Below, one piece after another: positions 7,296-14,670 of a stretch of DNA of 29,940 bases; the stretch's first letter is position 1, and every line of letters begins with the position of its first letter. The position numbers and the translations under genes are program-made. The stretch lies in contig CAYPQM010000083.1 of the NCBI GenBank assembly GCA_964412845.1, positions 1 through 29,940 of the forward strand, written 5' to 3'. Under the pieces are notes generated by a model. The model was not told the DNA's origin. It saw nothing but the letters and a program-made list of their open reading frames with translations, and did no database searches. Origin of the DNA: JAWWPY01 sp964412845 (GTDB lineage Bacteria > Actinomycetota > Actinomycetes > Streptosporangiales > Streptosporangiaceae).

Positions 7296-8579
7296 GTGCC
7301 CGACGCGTGGGAGTACCGAAGGACCGCCGACGTTGCGGTGGCGCGCGAGTCGCCCGCGATGCGCCGGGTCGGATGGGGTTTCATCTCGCTGTACACGTTG
7401 GCGTACATCAGCACCTCCCTGCTGTTCCTCGCCCCCTTGCTGGTCACCCTGGCCTTGAAGGTCAACTCGCTGGTGGGGATCGAACGGGCCCCGGACAGCC
7501 TGGCGCTCGTCGCCGGGACCGGTGCCCTGCTGGCCATGTTCGGCAATCCGTTCTTCGGCAAGATGAGTGACCGCACCTCGTCGCAACTGGGCATGCGGCG
7601 CCCATGGATGGTCATCGGCCTGGTGGGCGGTTCGGCCGGCGTCCTCATTGTCGCGTTGGCACCCAACATCGCGGTGGTCCTCGTGGGCTGGTGCATCGCG
7701 CAACTGTTCTTCAACGCACTGCTCGCTGCCGAGGTGGCGGTGCTGCCAGACCAGGTGCCGGCCGGTCAACGCGGCCTGGTCGCCGGTGTCCTGGGTGTCT
7801 GCGTGCCTATCGCGTCGGTGAGCGGCACCTTCCTGGTGAAACTGTTCAGCGCCAGCCAGCTCGCCATGTTCCTGGTCCCGTGCGCGATCGGCGGTTTTTT
7901 CATCCTGCTCTTCGCGGTCACGCTGAAAGATCGCCGGCTGGCCAAGGCGGACAAGCCGACCTGGTCGCTGCGGGAATTCGCCAGCACGTTTTACGTCAAT
8001 CCGCGGCGGAGTCCAGACTTTGCCTGGGCTTTCGTCAGCCGCCTCATGTTCGTCCTGGCCTACGCCTTCCTGGTTACCTACCAGGCCTACTACCTGCTGG
8101 AAAAGATCGGCAGCGCCGAGGCCGATGTACCGCAGCAGATATTCCTTGGCACACTCGTCCAGTCCGTCGTGGTCGTCGCCGCTTCCCTCATCGGTGGCAA
8201 GCTCTCGGACCGGACGGGCCGACGGAAGATCTTCGTGCTCACCGCGTCGATCGTGTACGGCGTGGCGATGTTCGTGATCGCCCTCGCCAGCAACTTCAAC
8301 GGGTTTCTCGTCGGCATGGCCATCGGCGGCCTCGGCTTCGGCGTGTACGTCTCCGTCGACCTCGCGCTCGTGGCCGACGTGCTGCCGGACAAAGACAGTG
8401 CCGCCAAGGATCTGGGCGTGTTCAACATCGCCGGCGCTCTCCCCTTTTCCGTTGCGCCGGCGATCGCGCCTGTCATCCTCGCGATCGGCGCCGGCAGCTA
8501 CGGCGTGCTGTATGCGGTCGCCGGGGTCTGCGCCATCGTTGGGGCCATGGCCATCCTGCGCGTCAAGGGTGTCCGGTGA
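7296..8579 (+). CDS. MFS transporter
   Basis: The 427-residue product has about twelve hydrophobic helices in two halves, the major facilitator fold, and should be a cytoplasmic-membrane permease driven by an ion gradient. The loop between helices 2 and 3 has the MFS signature GKMSDRTSSQLGMRRPW, and its counterpart in the second half is GGKLSDRTGRRK. DQVPAGQRGLVAGVLG between helices 4 and 5 recalls the sugar-porter/SLC45-like group, but the substrate cannot be fixed. The GTG start at 7296 follows AAGGA at 6-nt spacing. The gene starts 260 bp after the tRNA 3' half and converges on a DUF4386 gene, with strong hairpins between them. Confidence 0.88.
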   Translation: MPDAWEYRRTADVAVARESPAMRRVGWGFISLYTLAYISTSLLFLAPLLVTLALKVNSLVGIERAPDSLALVAGTGALLAMFGNPFFGKMSDRTSSQLGMRRPWMVIGLVGGSAGVLIVALAPNIAVVLVGWCIAQLFFNALLAAEVAVLPDQVPAGQRGLVAGVLGVCVPIASVSGTFLVKLFSASQLAMFLVPCAIGGFFILLFAVTLKDRRLAKADKPTWSLREFASTFYVNPRRSPDFAWAFVSRLMFVLAYAFLVTYQAYYLLEKIGSAEADVPQQIFLGTLVQSVVVVAASLIGGKLSDRTGRRKIFVLTASIVYGVAMFVIALASNFNGFLVGMAIGGLGFGVYVSVDLALVADVLPDKDSAAKDLGVFNIAGALPFSVAPAIAPVILAIGAGSYGVLYAVAGVCAIVGAMAILRVKGVR

Positions 8580-8601
8580 GCATGTGAATCGACGGAGCGC
8601 G

Positions 8602-8620
8602 ACGGCGGCCTGGCCGCCGT
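8602..8620. terminator. hairpin after the MFS gene
   Basis: ACGGCGG and CCGCCGT pair around a 5-nt loop, 22 nt after the MFS stop. There is no T run, so it is at best a weak terminator. Confidence 0.4.
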
Positions 8621-8645
8621 GCCTCTCCCGGCAGTTGCGCGCCGG

Positions 8646-8680
8646 ACGCGCTCGCCCCGCGGGAGGCGGGACGAGCGCGT
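8646..8680. terminator. bidirectional hairpin between convergent MFS and DUF4386 genes
   Basis: A 9-bp stem (ACGCGCTCG with CGAGCGCGT), one mismatch, then 5 more pairs (CCCGC with GCGGG) close a GGGAG loop. It is symmetrical and lies 16 bp from the DUF4386 stop, so it can serve both genes. A T tract is lacking, as is common in GC-rich actinobacteria. Confidence 0.6.
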
Positions 8681-8696
8681 GCGGGGATGTGCCGCT

Positions 8697-9419
8697 TCAG
8701 GCCCGCGACAGCTCCGGCTGTGCCTCGGGTGAAGGGATGTTGGCCGTGATGGGCGACGGCTTGAAGCCCTTGACGACCAGCCAGATGCCCAGCGAGAGCT
8801 CCCAGGCGGCGATGGGGAGGGTGGCGATCAATGAGACCGAGGAGACCTGGTCGTAGGCGCCGAAGAACACCGCGGTGTCGGAGGCGAGGATCAGGGGAGC
8901 TCCGATGAGACCGATCAGCGGGATGATGCGGGGCACCAGTCGGGACCGGTACAGCAGGCTGCCCAGCAGCAGGGCGTTGATGCCCGCCATGACGCCGGGG
9001 CCGAGCAGGAACGTCCAGTCACGGACAGCGACCAGCGACCGGCCAGTGGCAACGAGCGAGGCCGCGTCCGTTCCGGTGGCTCCGCCCACGTCCTGTCGCA
9101 GCGTGACGATCGCGAGGAGGCTCACGACGCCGATGACGATGACAGCGGCTTCGAACATGCGCGCGGTCACGAAGCCCAGCGCGGCGGCTTCGTTCTGCCG
9201 CCGGACGACCGGGAACAGGGCGACGGCAGTGCCGATGCCCGCGAGAGCGGTGATGAGGTCGAACGCGCAGCCCAAGAGCACGCGAGTGTCCGCTCCGGAG
9301 CCGACGATGTAGTTGGTGTTGCTGAGTACGGGGTGGATCAGCAGGAGTGCCGGGATCGAGATATAGGTGAGCAGGTAGAACCCGCCGGCGACGAGTGCGG
9401 TTTTCCGCAGTGGGGTCAT
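8697..9419 (-). CDS. DUF4386 family integral membrane protein
   Basis: The 240-residue product has six to seven hydrophobic segments. It shows the DUF4386 features LYRSRLVPR (about 160-168), MFEAAVIVIG and the C-terminal WELSLGIWLVVKGFKP. Function of the family is unknown; members often sit beside stress or drug-responsive regulators. The ATG at 9419 has AAAGG 7 nt upstream. It lies 69 nt downstream of the small conserved gene on the same strand, probably in one transcript with it. A second DUF4386 protein is encoded at 13853-14560; the two share the LYRSRLVPR motif but are clearly diverged. Confidence 0.85.
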   Translation of the reverse strand: MTPLRKTALVAGGFYLLTYISIPALLLIHPVLSNTNYIVGSGADTRVLLGCAFDLITALAGIGTAVALFPVVRRQNEAAALGFVTARMFEAAVIVIGVVSLLAIVTLRQDVGGATGTDAASLVATGRSLVAVRDWTFLLGPGVMAGINALLLGSLLYRSRLVPRIIPLIGLIGAPLILASDTAVFFGAYDQVSSVSLIATLPIAAWELSLGIWLVVKGFKPSPITANIPSPEAQPELSRA

Positions 9420-9488
9420 CGGAGTGCCTTTCGTGATGGTGGGCGAACGTGGTGGGCAGTGGGTGTCGTGGGTTGGCCCGATGCGTAG

Positions 9489-9782
9489 CTATCCACGCGG
9501 GGTGGTGGGCGCGTCGGGCTGATCGGGCGCGTCATCCTGGTCGGGCGCAATGTGGGTGACCGAGACCAGGGGCACGCCGAGGTCACGGACCTTCTGGAGC
9601 ACGCCGTGCAGTGCGGCCTGGTCGACCATCCGGCCATGCAGGACGGTGGTGCCGTCCTTCTCGTGCGTGAGGGTGAGCCCGTCGAACCAGGCGGTCCAGC
9701 GGGGATGGAGGTGCCCAGCGATGCGGATTTTGTACCGGCCCGGCTCATGCCGGCTACCAGTCGACGGGGTCGATCCGCTCAT
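9489..9782 (-). CDS. small conserved hypothetical protein (97 aa)
   Basis: The product begins MSGSTPSTGSRHEPGRYKIR and carries a compact conserved core, GHLHPRWTAWFDGL followed by THEKDGTTVL and DQAALHGVLQKVRDLGVPLVSV. Small proteins with this core are, from memory, widespread in actinobacteria and have no assigned function; the fold looks like a short alpha/beta unit. The frame is open further upstream, but the ATG at 9782 is preceded by GAAGGAAG at 4-nt spacing, which fixes the start. It lies upstream of the DUF4386 gene and downstream of a palindromic operator-like array, so these two genes probably form one regulated unit. Confidence 0.75.
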   Translation of the reverse strand: MSGSTPSTGSRHEPGRYKIRIAGHLHPRWTAWFDGLTLTHEKDGTTVLHGRMVDQAALHGVLQKVRDLGVPLVSVTHIAPDQDDAPDQPDAPTTPRG

Positions 9783-9868
9783 GGGACTTCCTTCGCTCTG
9801 CGTGTGCGGCGGACGGGTCTCGGCCGGCGCTTCGTTCGTTGATCTCTGAGCCGAAGGTAGAAGCCGGT

Positions 9869-9914
9869 GTGGTGAGCGGGGATCACCACATGTGGTGAAT
9901 GAGGTGGTGATCCC
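9869..9914. promoter_or_regulatory. operator-like array of GTGGTGA motifs
   Basis: The heptamer GTGGTGA occurs at 9869, 9892 and 9904 and inverted (TCACCAC) at 9883. The set contains a perfect 14-bp palindrome (CACCACATGTGGTG, 9884-9897) and an 11-bp inverted repeat (GGGATCACCAC at 9879-9889 with GTGGTGATCCC at 9904-9914). It lies about 90-130 bp before the start of the small-protein/DUF4386 unit, as an operator would. The cognate regulator is unknown; the adjacent LuxR-type protein is one candidate. Confidence 0.6.
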
Positions 9915-9954
9915 GGCGACCGCGGACACCGTGATGCGCCGGGGGTGCGGCGGC

Positions 9955-9991
9955 CCGAGTTGGGTGCCTGACGCCGAGTTGGGTGCCTGAC
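9955..9991. repeat. tandem repeat of an 18-bp unit
   Basis: CCGAGTTGGGTGCCTGAC occurs twice (9955-9972 and 9974-9991), perfect, with one base between. It lies between the LuxR-type stop codon and the GTGGTGA array. Confidence 0.8.
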
Positions 9992-10006
9992 CGGGAAAGG
10001 GCGAGG

Positions 10007-12892
10007 CTAGCGCCCGCGAACGGCCGGCCCGGAGCGCCGATCCGGGGTGCGCAGCAGGTCGAGTTCCCGGGCCCGGCGGACCGCTGCCCGACGGTTGTTC
10101 ACGCCGAGCTTGGCGTAGATGTTCTTGGTGTGCGTGCGCAGCGTGTTCAGGGACACGTAGAGCTCACTGGCGATGCCCGGACCGCCCAGGTCGGTTGCGA
10201 GCAGCCGGAGCACGTCGAGCTCGCGGTCGCTCAGCGGCTCGATCAAGCCCTGTGCTGCCGTCGACCCGGCCTCGGTCTCGCCGAGCGCCGCCAGCAGCAG
10301 CCGGACATAGCGGGTGGCGATCCCGCGTTCCGCGGCGGCTTCCAGCAGGGCTGCCATCGGCTGGCCCTCGTCGAGGAAGACCCGGAGGTAGCCTTCCGGC
10401 TCGGCCAGTACCAGCGCCCGTTCCAGCGCCACTAGCGCGGCGCCGATGTCACCGCGCGTTTGCTGCGCGACGGCCAGCAGCACCAGGATCTCGATGACGT
10501 TGCCCGCCCGGCCGCCTTCTTCTGCTGTGCGCAGGAGGCGATCCAGCAGAGCGATGGCCTGATCGCCGGACCGTCCCGCGCGCTGGCTCCGGTACTCCGC
10601 CACAAGGATCCGGGCCAGAGTGAGGTACTCGAACTCGCGCAGGTAGCTGAGATCGTCCTCGACCGACAGTCCCTGCTCCCGGGCCCATCCGAAGGCTTCG
10701 GCCAGCCTCCCGCGCGCCGCCCAGACCCGCGCTCGCAACGCAGGGACCGGCCGCGCGTTGGGGAAGAAGTCGCCCACGTACACCTGCTCCGCCTCGTCGA
10801 GCAGCTCGAGCGCGGCGTCGAGATCCCCTTGAGCCTGGCGTAGGCGGGCCATGGCCACGCGCCACCGGTACGGGTTCTGCGGCAACCCCGCGTGCTCGCC
10901 GAGTTCCTGGGCCATCAGCAAGTGCTGCATGGCACCAGACAGATCACCCTGCTCCCGGTAGAGCTCGCTCCGTCCCACGTGCAGGTCCGCTGTCCCCCGC
11001 AGAACCGGCCCGTCCTGCGCTGCGGAGAGCTGCAGCGCGCGCTCGTAGGTGCCCGTCGCGTCCCGAAGGCGACCTTGCGTGATCCGGATGTCCGCGAGCG
11101 CGATGGTGCAGCCGAAGGTGTCGGCGATGTGCCCCGCGAGATGCAAGTTCGCCCTGCAGTCGGCGTACATCTCATGCGCGGTCTCGAGGTCTCCTGTCCT
11201 CCAGTGCGCGAGGCCCAGGAGGCCTGCTGGCGCGGCACGCCAGAGGTGGTCGTCGTCGTCGACGAGGTCAAGCGCTCGCCGGGCGTGGGTCATGGTGGCT
11301 GGCACGTCGCCGGCCGCCAGGGCCTGGGCGGCACGGTACCCGGCGATCGCGGCCGGGAGACGGCGGAACTCATCTTCGTCCACGACGGCCATCGGCGACG
11401 AAGGCGGCGAAGGCGCTGCCGGTCCGCCGTCGTGGACGGCAGCGGGGTCCAGCCATCGCTCGGCGTCGCGCAGGCGCGTCTCCACGTCCTCGAACTGGCC
11501 GCTGAAGGCCAGGACAGCGGCGTAGGCCACACTAAGCACGGGTCTACGACGCAGCAGCTGGTCGGGAAGCTCCTTGAGCCAGCCGAGCATGGTCGCTTCC
11601 TGCCGGCTCTGGCGCATGGCCGGCCAGGCCCGCTCGGCCAGGTCCGCCACCCGGTCGAAGTCCTCGCCCGCCAGCGCGTGGCGAATGGCCTCCGACAGGT
11701 CACCGTCCTGCTCGTGCCACACGCTCGCCCGCCGGTGCAGATCCGGCAGACCGTCGGGTTGCTCGTCCATCAGGCGCGCGTGCAGCACGTCGGCGAAGAG
11801 GTGGTGGTAGCGGTACCACCGGCGACGGTCATCGAGCGGGACCAGGAACAGGTTCCCCCGGTCCAGCGCCTCCAACGTGGCCTTGCCATCACCCTGGCCG
11901 GTGACGGCGTCGCACAGTGGCCCGCTCAGCCGACCCAGGACCGACGTCTGCAGCAGGAAGGCCTGGATACGGGCGGGCTGACGCTGCAGCACCTCCTCGA
12001 CGAGGAAGTCGAGGATGTAGCGATCGTCGCCCGCGAAACCCGCGATGAACCCGGCCTTGTCGTCCCGCCCCTGCATCGACAATGCCGCGAGCTGGAGCGC
12101 GGCAATCCAGCCTTCGGTGCGCCCCTCCAATATGGCCATGTCGCCGGCCGTCAGCCGCAGGCCCATCACGCCGTTGAGGTAGGCCACTGCCTCGTCGGGT
12201 ATGAAGCGCAGCTCGGCGGCGCGCGTCTCAACCAGGTCGCCCCGCGCCCGCAGCCGCGCCAATGGCAGCGCCGGATCGGCGCGGCTAGCGATCACCACAT
12301 GCAGCCGCGAAGGCAAATGGTCGATCAGGAACGCCATCCCCTCGTGCACCTCGCGGGAGTCGATGACGTGGTAGTCGTCCAGTACCAGCACGGCGTCCCT
12401 CTCGAGGGCGCCCAAGTCGTTGAGCAGTGTTGTCAGCACCGTCTGGATCGAGGTCGGCGGCGGCGCTTGCAGGAGCCCGAGTGCTGTCTCGCCGATCCCG
12501 GGCACCGCCGTTCGCAACGCCGAGATCACATAGGTCCAGAAGGACACAGGGTCGTTGTCGTCTCGATCAAGAGACAGCCACGCGGCAGCGTGCTCTGTCG
12601 CATCCGCAGCCGGTTCAGCCGCTAGCCACTCGTCCAGCCACTGGGCCAGCAGGGTCGACTTCCCGAAGCCGGCCGGCGCGGAAACGAGCATCAGCTTCGA
12701 CCTGGTCCCGCGAACCAGGCTGTCGCGCAGCCGCGGGCGCGGCACCAGACCCCGCGGCAGCCTTGGAGGATAGAACTTCGTCTCCAGCAGGAGGGGTGGC
12801 TGCACGGTCTCCCGTTGCGAGCGCAAGAGGGTCCCCCCGTGACCTTGGCTACGGCCCACAGGAACGTTGGCCGCTCTCCGTTCATTACACAT
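10007..12892 (-). CDS. large LuxR-family transcriptional regulator, MalT/LAL type
   Basis: The 961-residue product is a signal-dependent ATPase regulator. It has an N-terminal STAND NTPase domain with Walker A SAPAGFGKST (71-80) and Walker B AVLVLDDYH (167-174). A long helical TPR-like sensor region follows (about 420-860). The C-terminal LuxR helix-turn-helix (about 887-950) begins LSDRELDVLRLLATD and includes SLNTLRTHTKNIYAKLGV. Family members bind a small ligand and ATP, oligomerise and activate nearby promoters. The ATG at 12892 follows a TATGAA hexamer by 5 nt and could start a leaderless message; GTG at 12805, after GGGAG, is an alternative. The small-protein/DUF4386 unit follows on the same strand, with operator-like repeats between, so regulation of that unit is plausible but unproven. 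Confidence 0.88.
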   Translation of the reverse strand: MCNERRAANVPVGRSQGHGGTLLRSQRETVQPPLLLETKFYPPRLPRGLVPRPRLRDSLVRGTRSKLMLVSAPAGFGKSTLLAQWLDEWLAAEPAADATEHAAAWLSLDRDDNDPVSFWTYVISALRTAVPGIGETALGLLQAPPPTSIQTVLTTLLNDLGALERDAVLVLDDYHVIDSREVHEGMAFLIDHLPSRLHVVIASRADPALPLARLRARGDLVETRAAELRFIPDEAVAYLNGVMGLRLTAGDMAILEGRTEGWIAALQLAALSMQGRDDKAGFIAGFAGDDRYILDFLVEEVLQRQPARIQAFLLQTSVLGRLSGPLCDAVTGQGDGKATLEALDRGNLFLVPLDDRRRWYRYHHLFADVLHARLMDEQPDGLPDLHRRASVWHEQDGDLSEAIRHALAGEDFDRVADLAERAWPAMRQSRQEATMLGWLKELPDQLLRRRPVLSVAYAAVLAFSGQFEDVETRLRDAERWLDPAAVHDGGPAAPSPPSSPMAVVDEDEFRRLPAAIAGYRAAQALAAGDVPATMTHARRALDLVDDDDHLWRAAPAGLLGLAHWRTGDLETAHEMYADCRANLHLAGHIADTFGCTIALADIRITQGRLRDATGTYERALQLSAAQDGPVLRGTADLHVGRSELYREQGDLSGAMQHLLMAQELGEHAGLPQNPYRWRVAMARLRQAQGDLDAALELLDEAEQVYVGDFFPNARPVPALRARVWAARGRLAEAFGWAREQGLSVEDDLSYLREFEYLTLARILVAEYRSQRAGRSGDQAIALLDRLLRTAEEGGRAGNVIEILVLLAVAQQTRGDIGAALVALERALVLAEPEGYLRVFLDEGQPMAALLEAAAERGIATRYVRLLLAALGETEAGSTAAQGLIEPLSDRELDVLRLLATDLGGPGIASELYVSLNTLRTHTKNIYAKLGVNNRRAAVRRARELDLLRTPDRRSGPAVRGR

Positions 12893-12902
12893 GAAGATTC
12901 AT
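12891..12902. promoter_or_regulatory. short palindrome over the LuxR-type start codon
   Basis: ATGAA-GA-TTCAT overlaps the predicted -10 and start of the LuxR-type gene. It may be an operator, but 5-bp arms can occur by chance. Confidence 0.25.
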
Positions 12903-13012
12903 ATCGCTCGATCTCGCGGACCCGGTGCCGCGCTCACTCAGGCAGATTTACCCCTGGACCAGCCAGGGTGCGGTATTCACCCGACGCAGCGCCCGGCCAT
13001 CAAGCGCGCCGC

Positions 13013-13112
13013 CCTCGTCAGGTCCGGCGAGTACGGACGGCACGTGGCCCAGCTTGGTAGGGCACTTGACCGTGGGTCAACGACGGTGGGGTTACATGCC
13101 TCGACGTCTCCA
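13013..13112 (+). pseudogene. decayed tRNA-Pro copy (5' half with upstream flank)
   Basis: Positions 13013-13080 match 3716-3783 (25 bp of upstream flank, acceptor 5' strand, D arm and anticodon arm) with 4 mismatches. The tRNA-like part starts at 13038. The anticodon loop is CCGTGGG, with the conserved T33 lost. After 13080 similarity collapses: a weak T arm (TGGGG-TTACATG-CCTCG) can be drawn, but the acceptor stem cannot form. It should not be a working tRNA. Together with the 3' half at 6994 it bounds a 6.1-kb segment. Confidence 0.75.
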
Positions 13113-13167
13113 AGGCGATACGTTCCGGCATTAGCCGCACAACGTCCGTACATAGTTAGATGCCAGG

Positions 13168-13635
13168 ATGGGCCTGACAAAGAGCTTCAGCCCGGACCAG
13201 TTCCACCGGGCCCTGGAGTCTTGGCAGTGGCTCGGAGTCGAAGATAAGAGCCCCATTTTCACATCGCTGTTCGGTGACGTGTTTTTCCAATCACGCGACG
13301 GCTTCTGGCTGCTTGACACGCTGGAAGCCACACTTACCCGGCCGTGGGCGAGCACCGGCGAACTAAGGGCTACGCTCGGCACCACGGACGGACAAGACCG
13401 ATTCCTTCTCGCCGGCCTAGCGGCAAGCGCGGAACGCCAGGGCATCATCCCTACCGCTGCACAGGTATACGGGTTCAAGATCGCGCCCGTCCTCGGCGGC
13501 AAGATCGGCATCGGCAACGTCGAAGCAATCGACTTCGTAGTCAGCCTCAACATCCTGGGCCAGCTGCACGAGCAAGTCCGGAACCTGCCGCCAGGCACCC
13601 GCATCAGCGAGTTCACGATCCAGACCGACAGTTGA
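13168..13635 (+). CDS. Tdi1-like immunity protein (DUF1851 C-terminal domain)
   Basis: The 155-residue product has the layout of GAD-like/DUF1851 proteins. An N-terminal part contains FGDVFFQSRDGFWLLDTLEA, and a C-terminal part contains VYGFKIAPVLGG followed by VEAIDFVVSLNILGQL. This region is named after Tdi1, the Agrobacterium immunity protein against the Tde1 type VI DNase. In other bacteria such proteins occur as orphans or in polymorphic-toxin loci. No toxin or secretion gene is visible nearby, so the role as an antidote is inference from family. The ATG at 13168 has only a weak AGG before it; TAGTTA at 13153-13158 could be a -10 for a near-leaderless transcript. Base use is somewhat less GC-rich than in neighbours, and the gene sits next to the tRNA-Pro remnant, both hinting at acquisition. 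Confidence 0.72.
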   Translation: MGLTKSFSPDQFHRALESWQWLGVEDKSPIFTSLFGDVFFQSRDGFWLLDTLEATLTRPWASTGELRATLGTTDGQDRFLLAGLAASAERQGIIPTAAQVYGFKIAPVLGGKIGIGNVEAIDFVVSLNILGQLHEQVRNLPPGTRISEFTIQTDS

Positions 13636-13819
13636 ACGCGGCCGCCCGTCGCGACTATCTGATGATCAGGTTGAGGCCCTCATGGTCGTCGAAATCCTCA
13701 AAGTCCATGGCGTTGAGAGTTCAGGGCTCTGATCTGCAGTTTCGCTGTCCGGACGGCTCCTGGCTGCTTCGCGGGAGAGCGGCCGGGCGCAGGAGTGATT
13801 TCAGTGAGGGACAACGGCT

Positions 13820-13844
13820 CGGAGCCCGGTCAGGCCGGGCTCCG
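13820..13844. terminator. hairpin between the Tdi1-like and DUF4386 genes
   Basis: A perfect 10-bp stem (CGGAGCCCGG with CCGGGCTCCG) closes a 5-nt loop. It lies 8 bp beyond the DUF4386 stop, between convergent genes. No T run follows. Confidence 0.6.
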
Positions 13845-13852
13845 GACGTGGG

Positions 13853-14560
13853 CTATGCGGCTGGCGCTGGCCCAGTGACTGTGCGGGCCTGGACGGCGCT
13901 CGGGCTGAATCCCCGGAATATCAGCCAGGCCGCCAGGGCGATCTCCTGCACGGCAATGGGAAGGATCAGGATCGTGAAGGAGGTCACGGGGGCACGGGTG
14001 AACGAGGCCAGCAGGCAGGCGATGAGCATCGGGAGCTCGGCCGCGATGCCCCAGCCCGGCAGCCAGCGCGGGACCAGGCGCGAGCGGTAGAGAATGCAGT
14101 AGTACATCAGGGCGCCCAGGATGTAGGCGAACACGCCTGCCAGGATCGCGTCCTGGCGCACGCCGGCGAGAGCGTCCCCGATCGCCCGGATCCCGTCCTG
14201 GCCCGGGCCGGCTGCCCGCGCGTACTGCCGGGCGACGGCCGGCATCGACAGCGTGATGACCGCGCCGACCGTGTACATGGCGCCCTCCAGGGCCCTGAAG
14301 ACTACTGCCCCCAGGGCGAGGGCCTCGCCGCGCTTCCGCAAGACCGGGTACAGCGAGATGGCTATGCCCGCGCTCGCGCCGGCCGCGACGAGCTCCGCCA
14401 GCCCGCCCGCGGACACCCGGCTCGTGTTCCCGGCGATCTTGGCGAGGTAGTCCGTTCCGGTGAGGACGGGGTGCTCGACCGCGGTGCTCAGCAGGCTCGC
14501 GGCGGTCGCGACCATGAACAGCACGCCTGCCGTCACCGCCGCTCGTCGATCTAGGGCCAT
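13853..14560 (-). CDS. DUF4386 family integral membrane protein, second copy
   Basis: The 235-residue product has about six hydrophobic helices and the DUF4386 landmarks LYRSRLVPRWLPGWG, FRALEGAMYTVGAV and a C-terminal AAWLIFRGFSPSA. Function is unknown. The frame is open to 14662, but the ATG at 14560 follows a GGGAAGGGA ribosome-binding site and begins at MALDRRAAV, where family similarity starts. It is divergent from a TetR gene and shares with it an intergenic region carrying two palindromes, so the TetR protein very probably represses this gene. Confidence 0.87.
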   Translation of the reverse strand: MALDRRAAVTAGVLFMVATAASLLSTAVEHPVLTGTDYLAKIAGNTSRVSAGGLAELVAAGASAGIAISLYPVLRKRGEALALGAVVFRALEGAMYTVGAVITLSMPAVARQYARAAGPGQDGIRAIGDALAGVRQDAILAGVFAYILGALMYYCILYRSRLVPRWLPGWGIAAELPMLIACLLASFTRAPVTSFTILILPIAVQEIALAAWLIFRGFSPSAVQARTVTGPAPAA

Positions 14561-14615
14561 CACGGTTCCCTTCCCTGGTCTCTGGCTGGCCGCAGCCCGG
14601 CTCCGGCCACGAGAT

Positions 14616-14632
14616 GGTGTACGCCGTACACC
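14616..14632. promoter_or_regulatory. TetR-type operator, copy 1
   Basis: GGTGTACG-C-CGTACACC is a perfect 17-bp palindrome in the divergent DUF4386/TetR region. It covers a TACACC hexamer that could act as the -10 for the DUF4386 gene. Confidence 0.75.
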
Positions 14633-14646
14633 TGCATGGCAACCTA

Positions 14647-14663
14647 AGCGTACGCCGTACACT
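14647..14663. promoter_or_regulatory. TetR-type operator, copy 2
   Basis: AGCGTACG-C-CGTACACT repeats the first palindrome with one unpaired position per arm. Its centre lies 31 bp (three helical turns) from the first. TACACT (14658-14663), 7 nt before the TetR ATG at 14671, can serve as a -10, so binding here would autoregulate the TetR gene. Confidence 0.75.
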
Positions 14664-14670
14664 TGTCAAG

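Noticed and set aside
10892..12625. A 577-codon open frame on the plus strand
   Set aside because: It is antisense to the LuxR/MalT-type gene; open shadow frames are common in GC-rich DNA. The composition is rich in Arg, Gln, His and Val without any domain.
13038..13112. A working tRNA in the third copy
   Set aside because: The acceptor stem cannot pair, T33 is lost and the T loop is not canonical.
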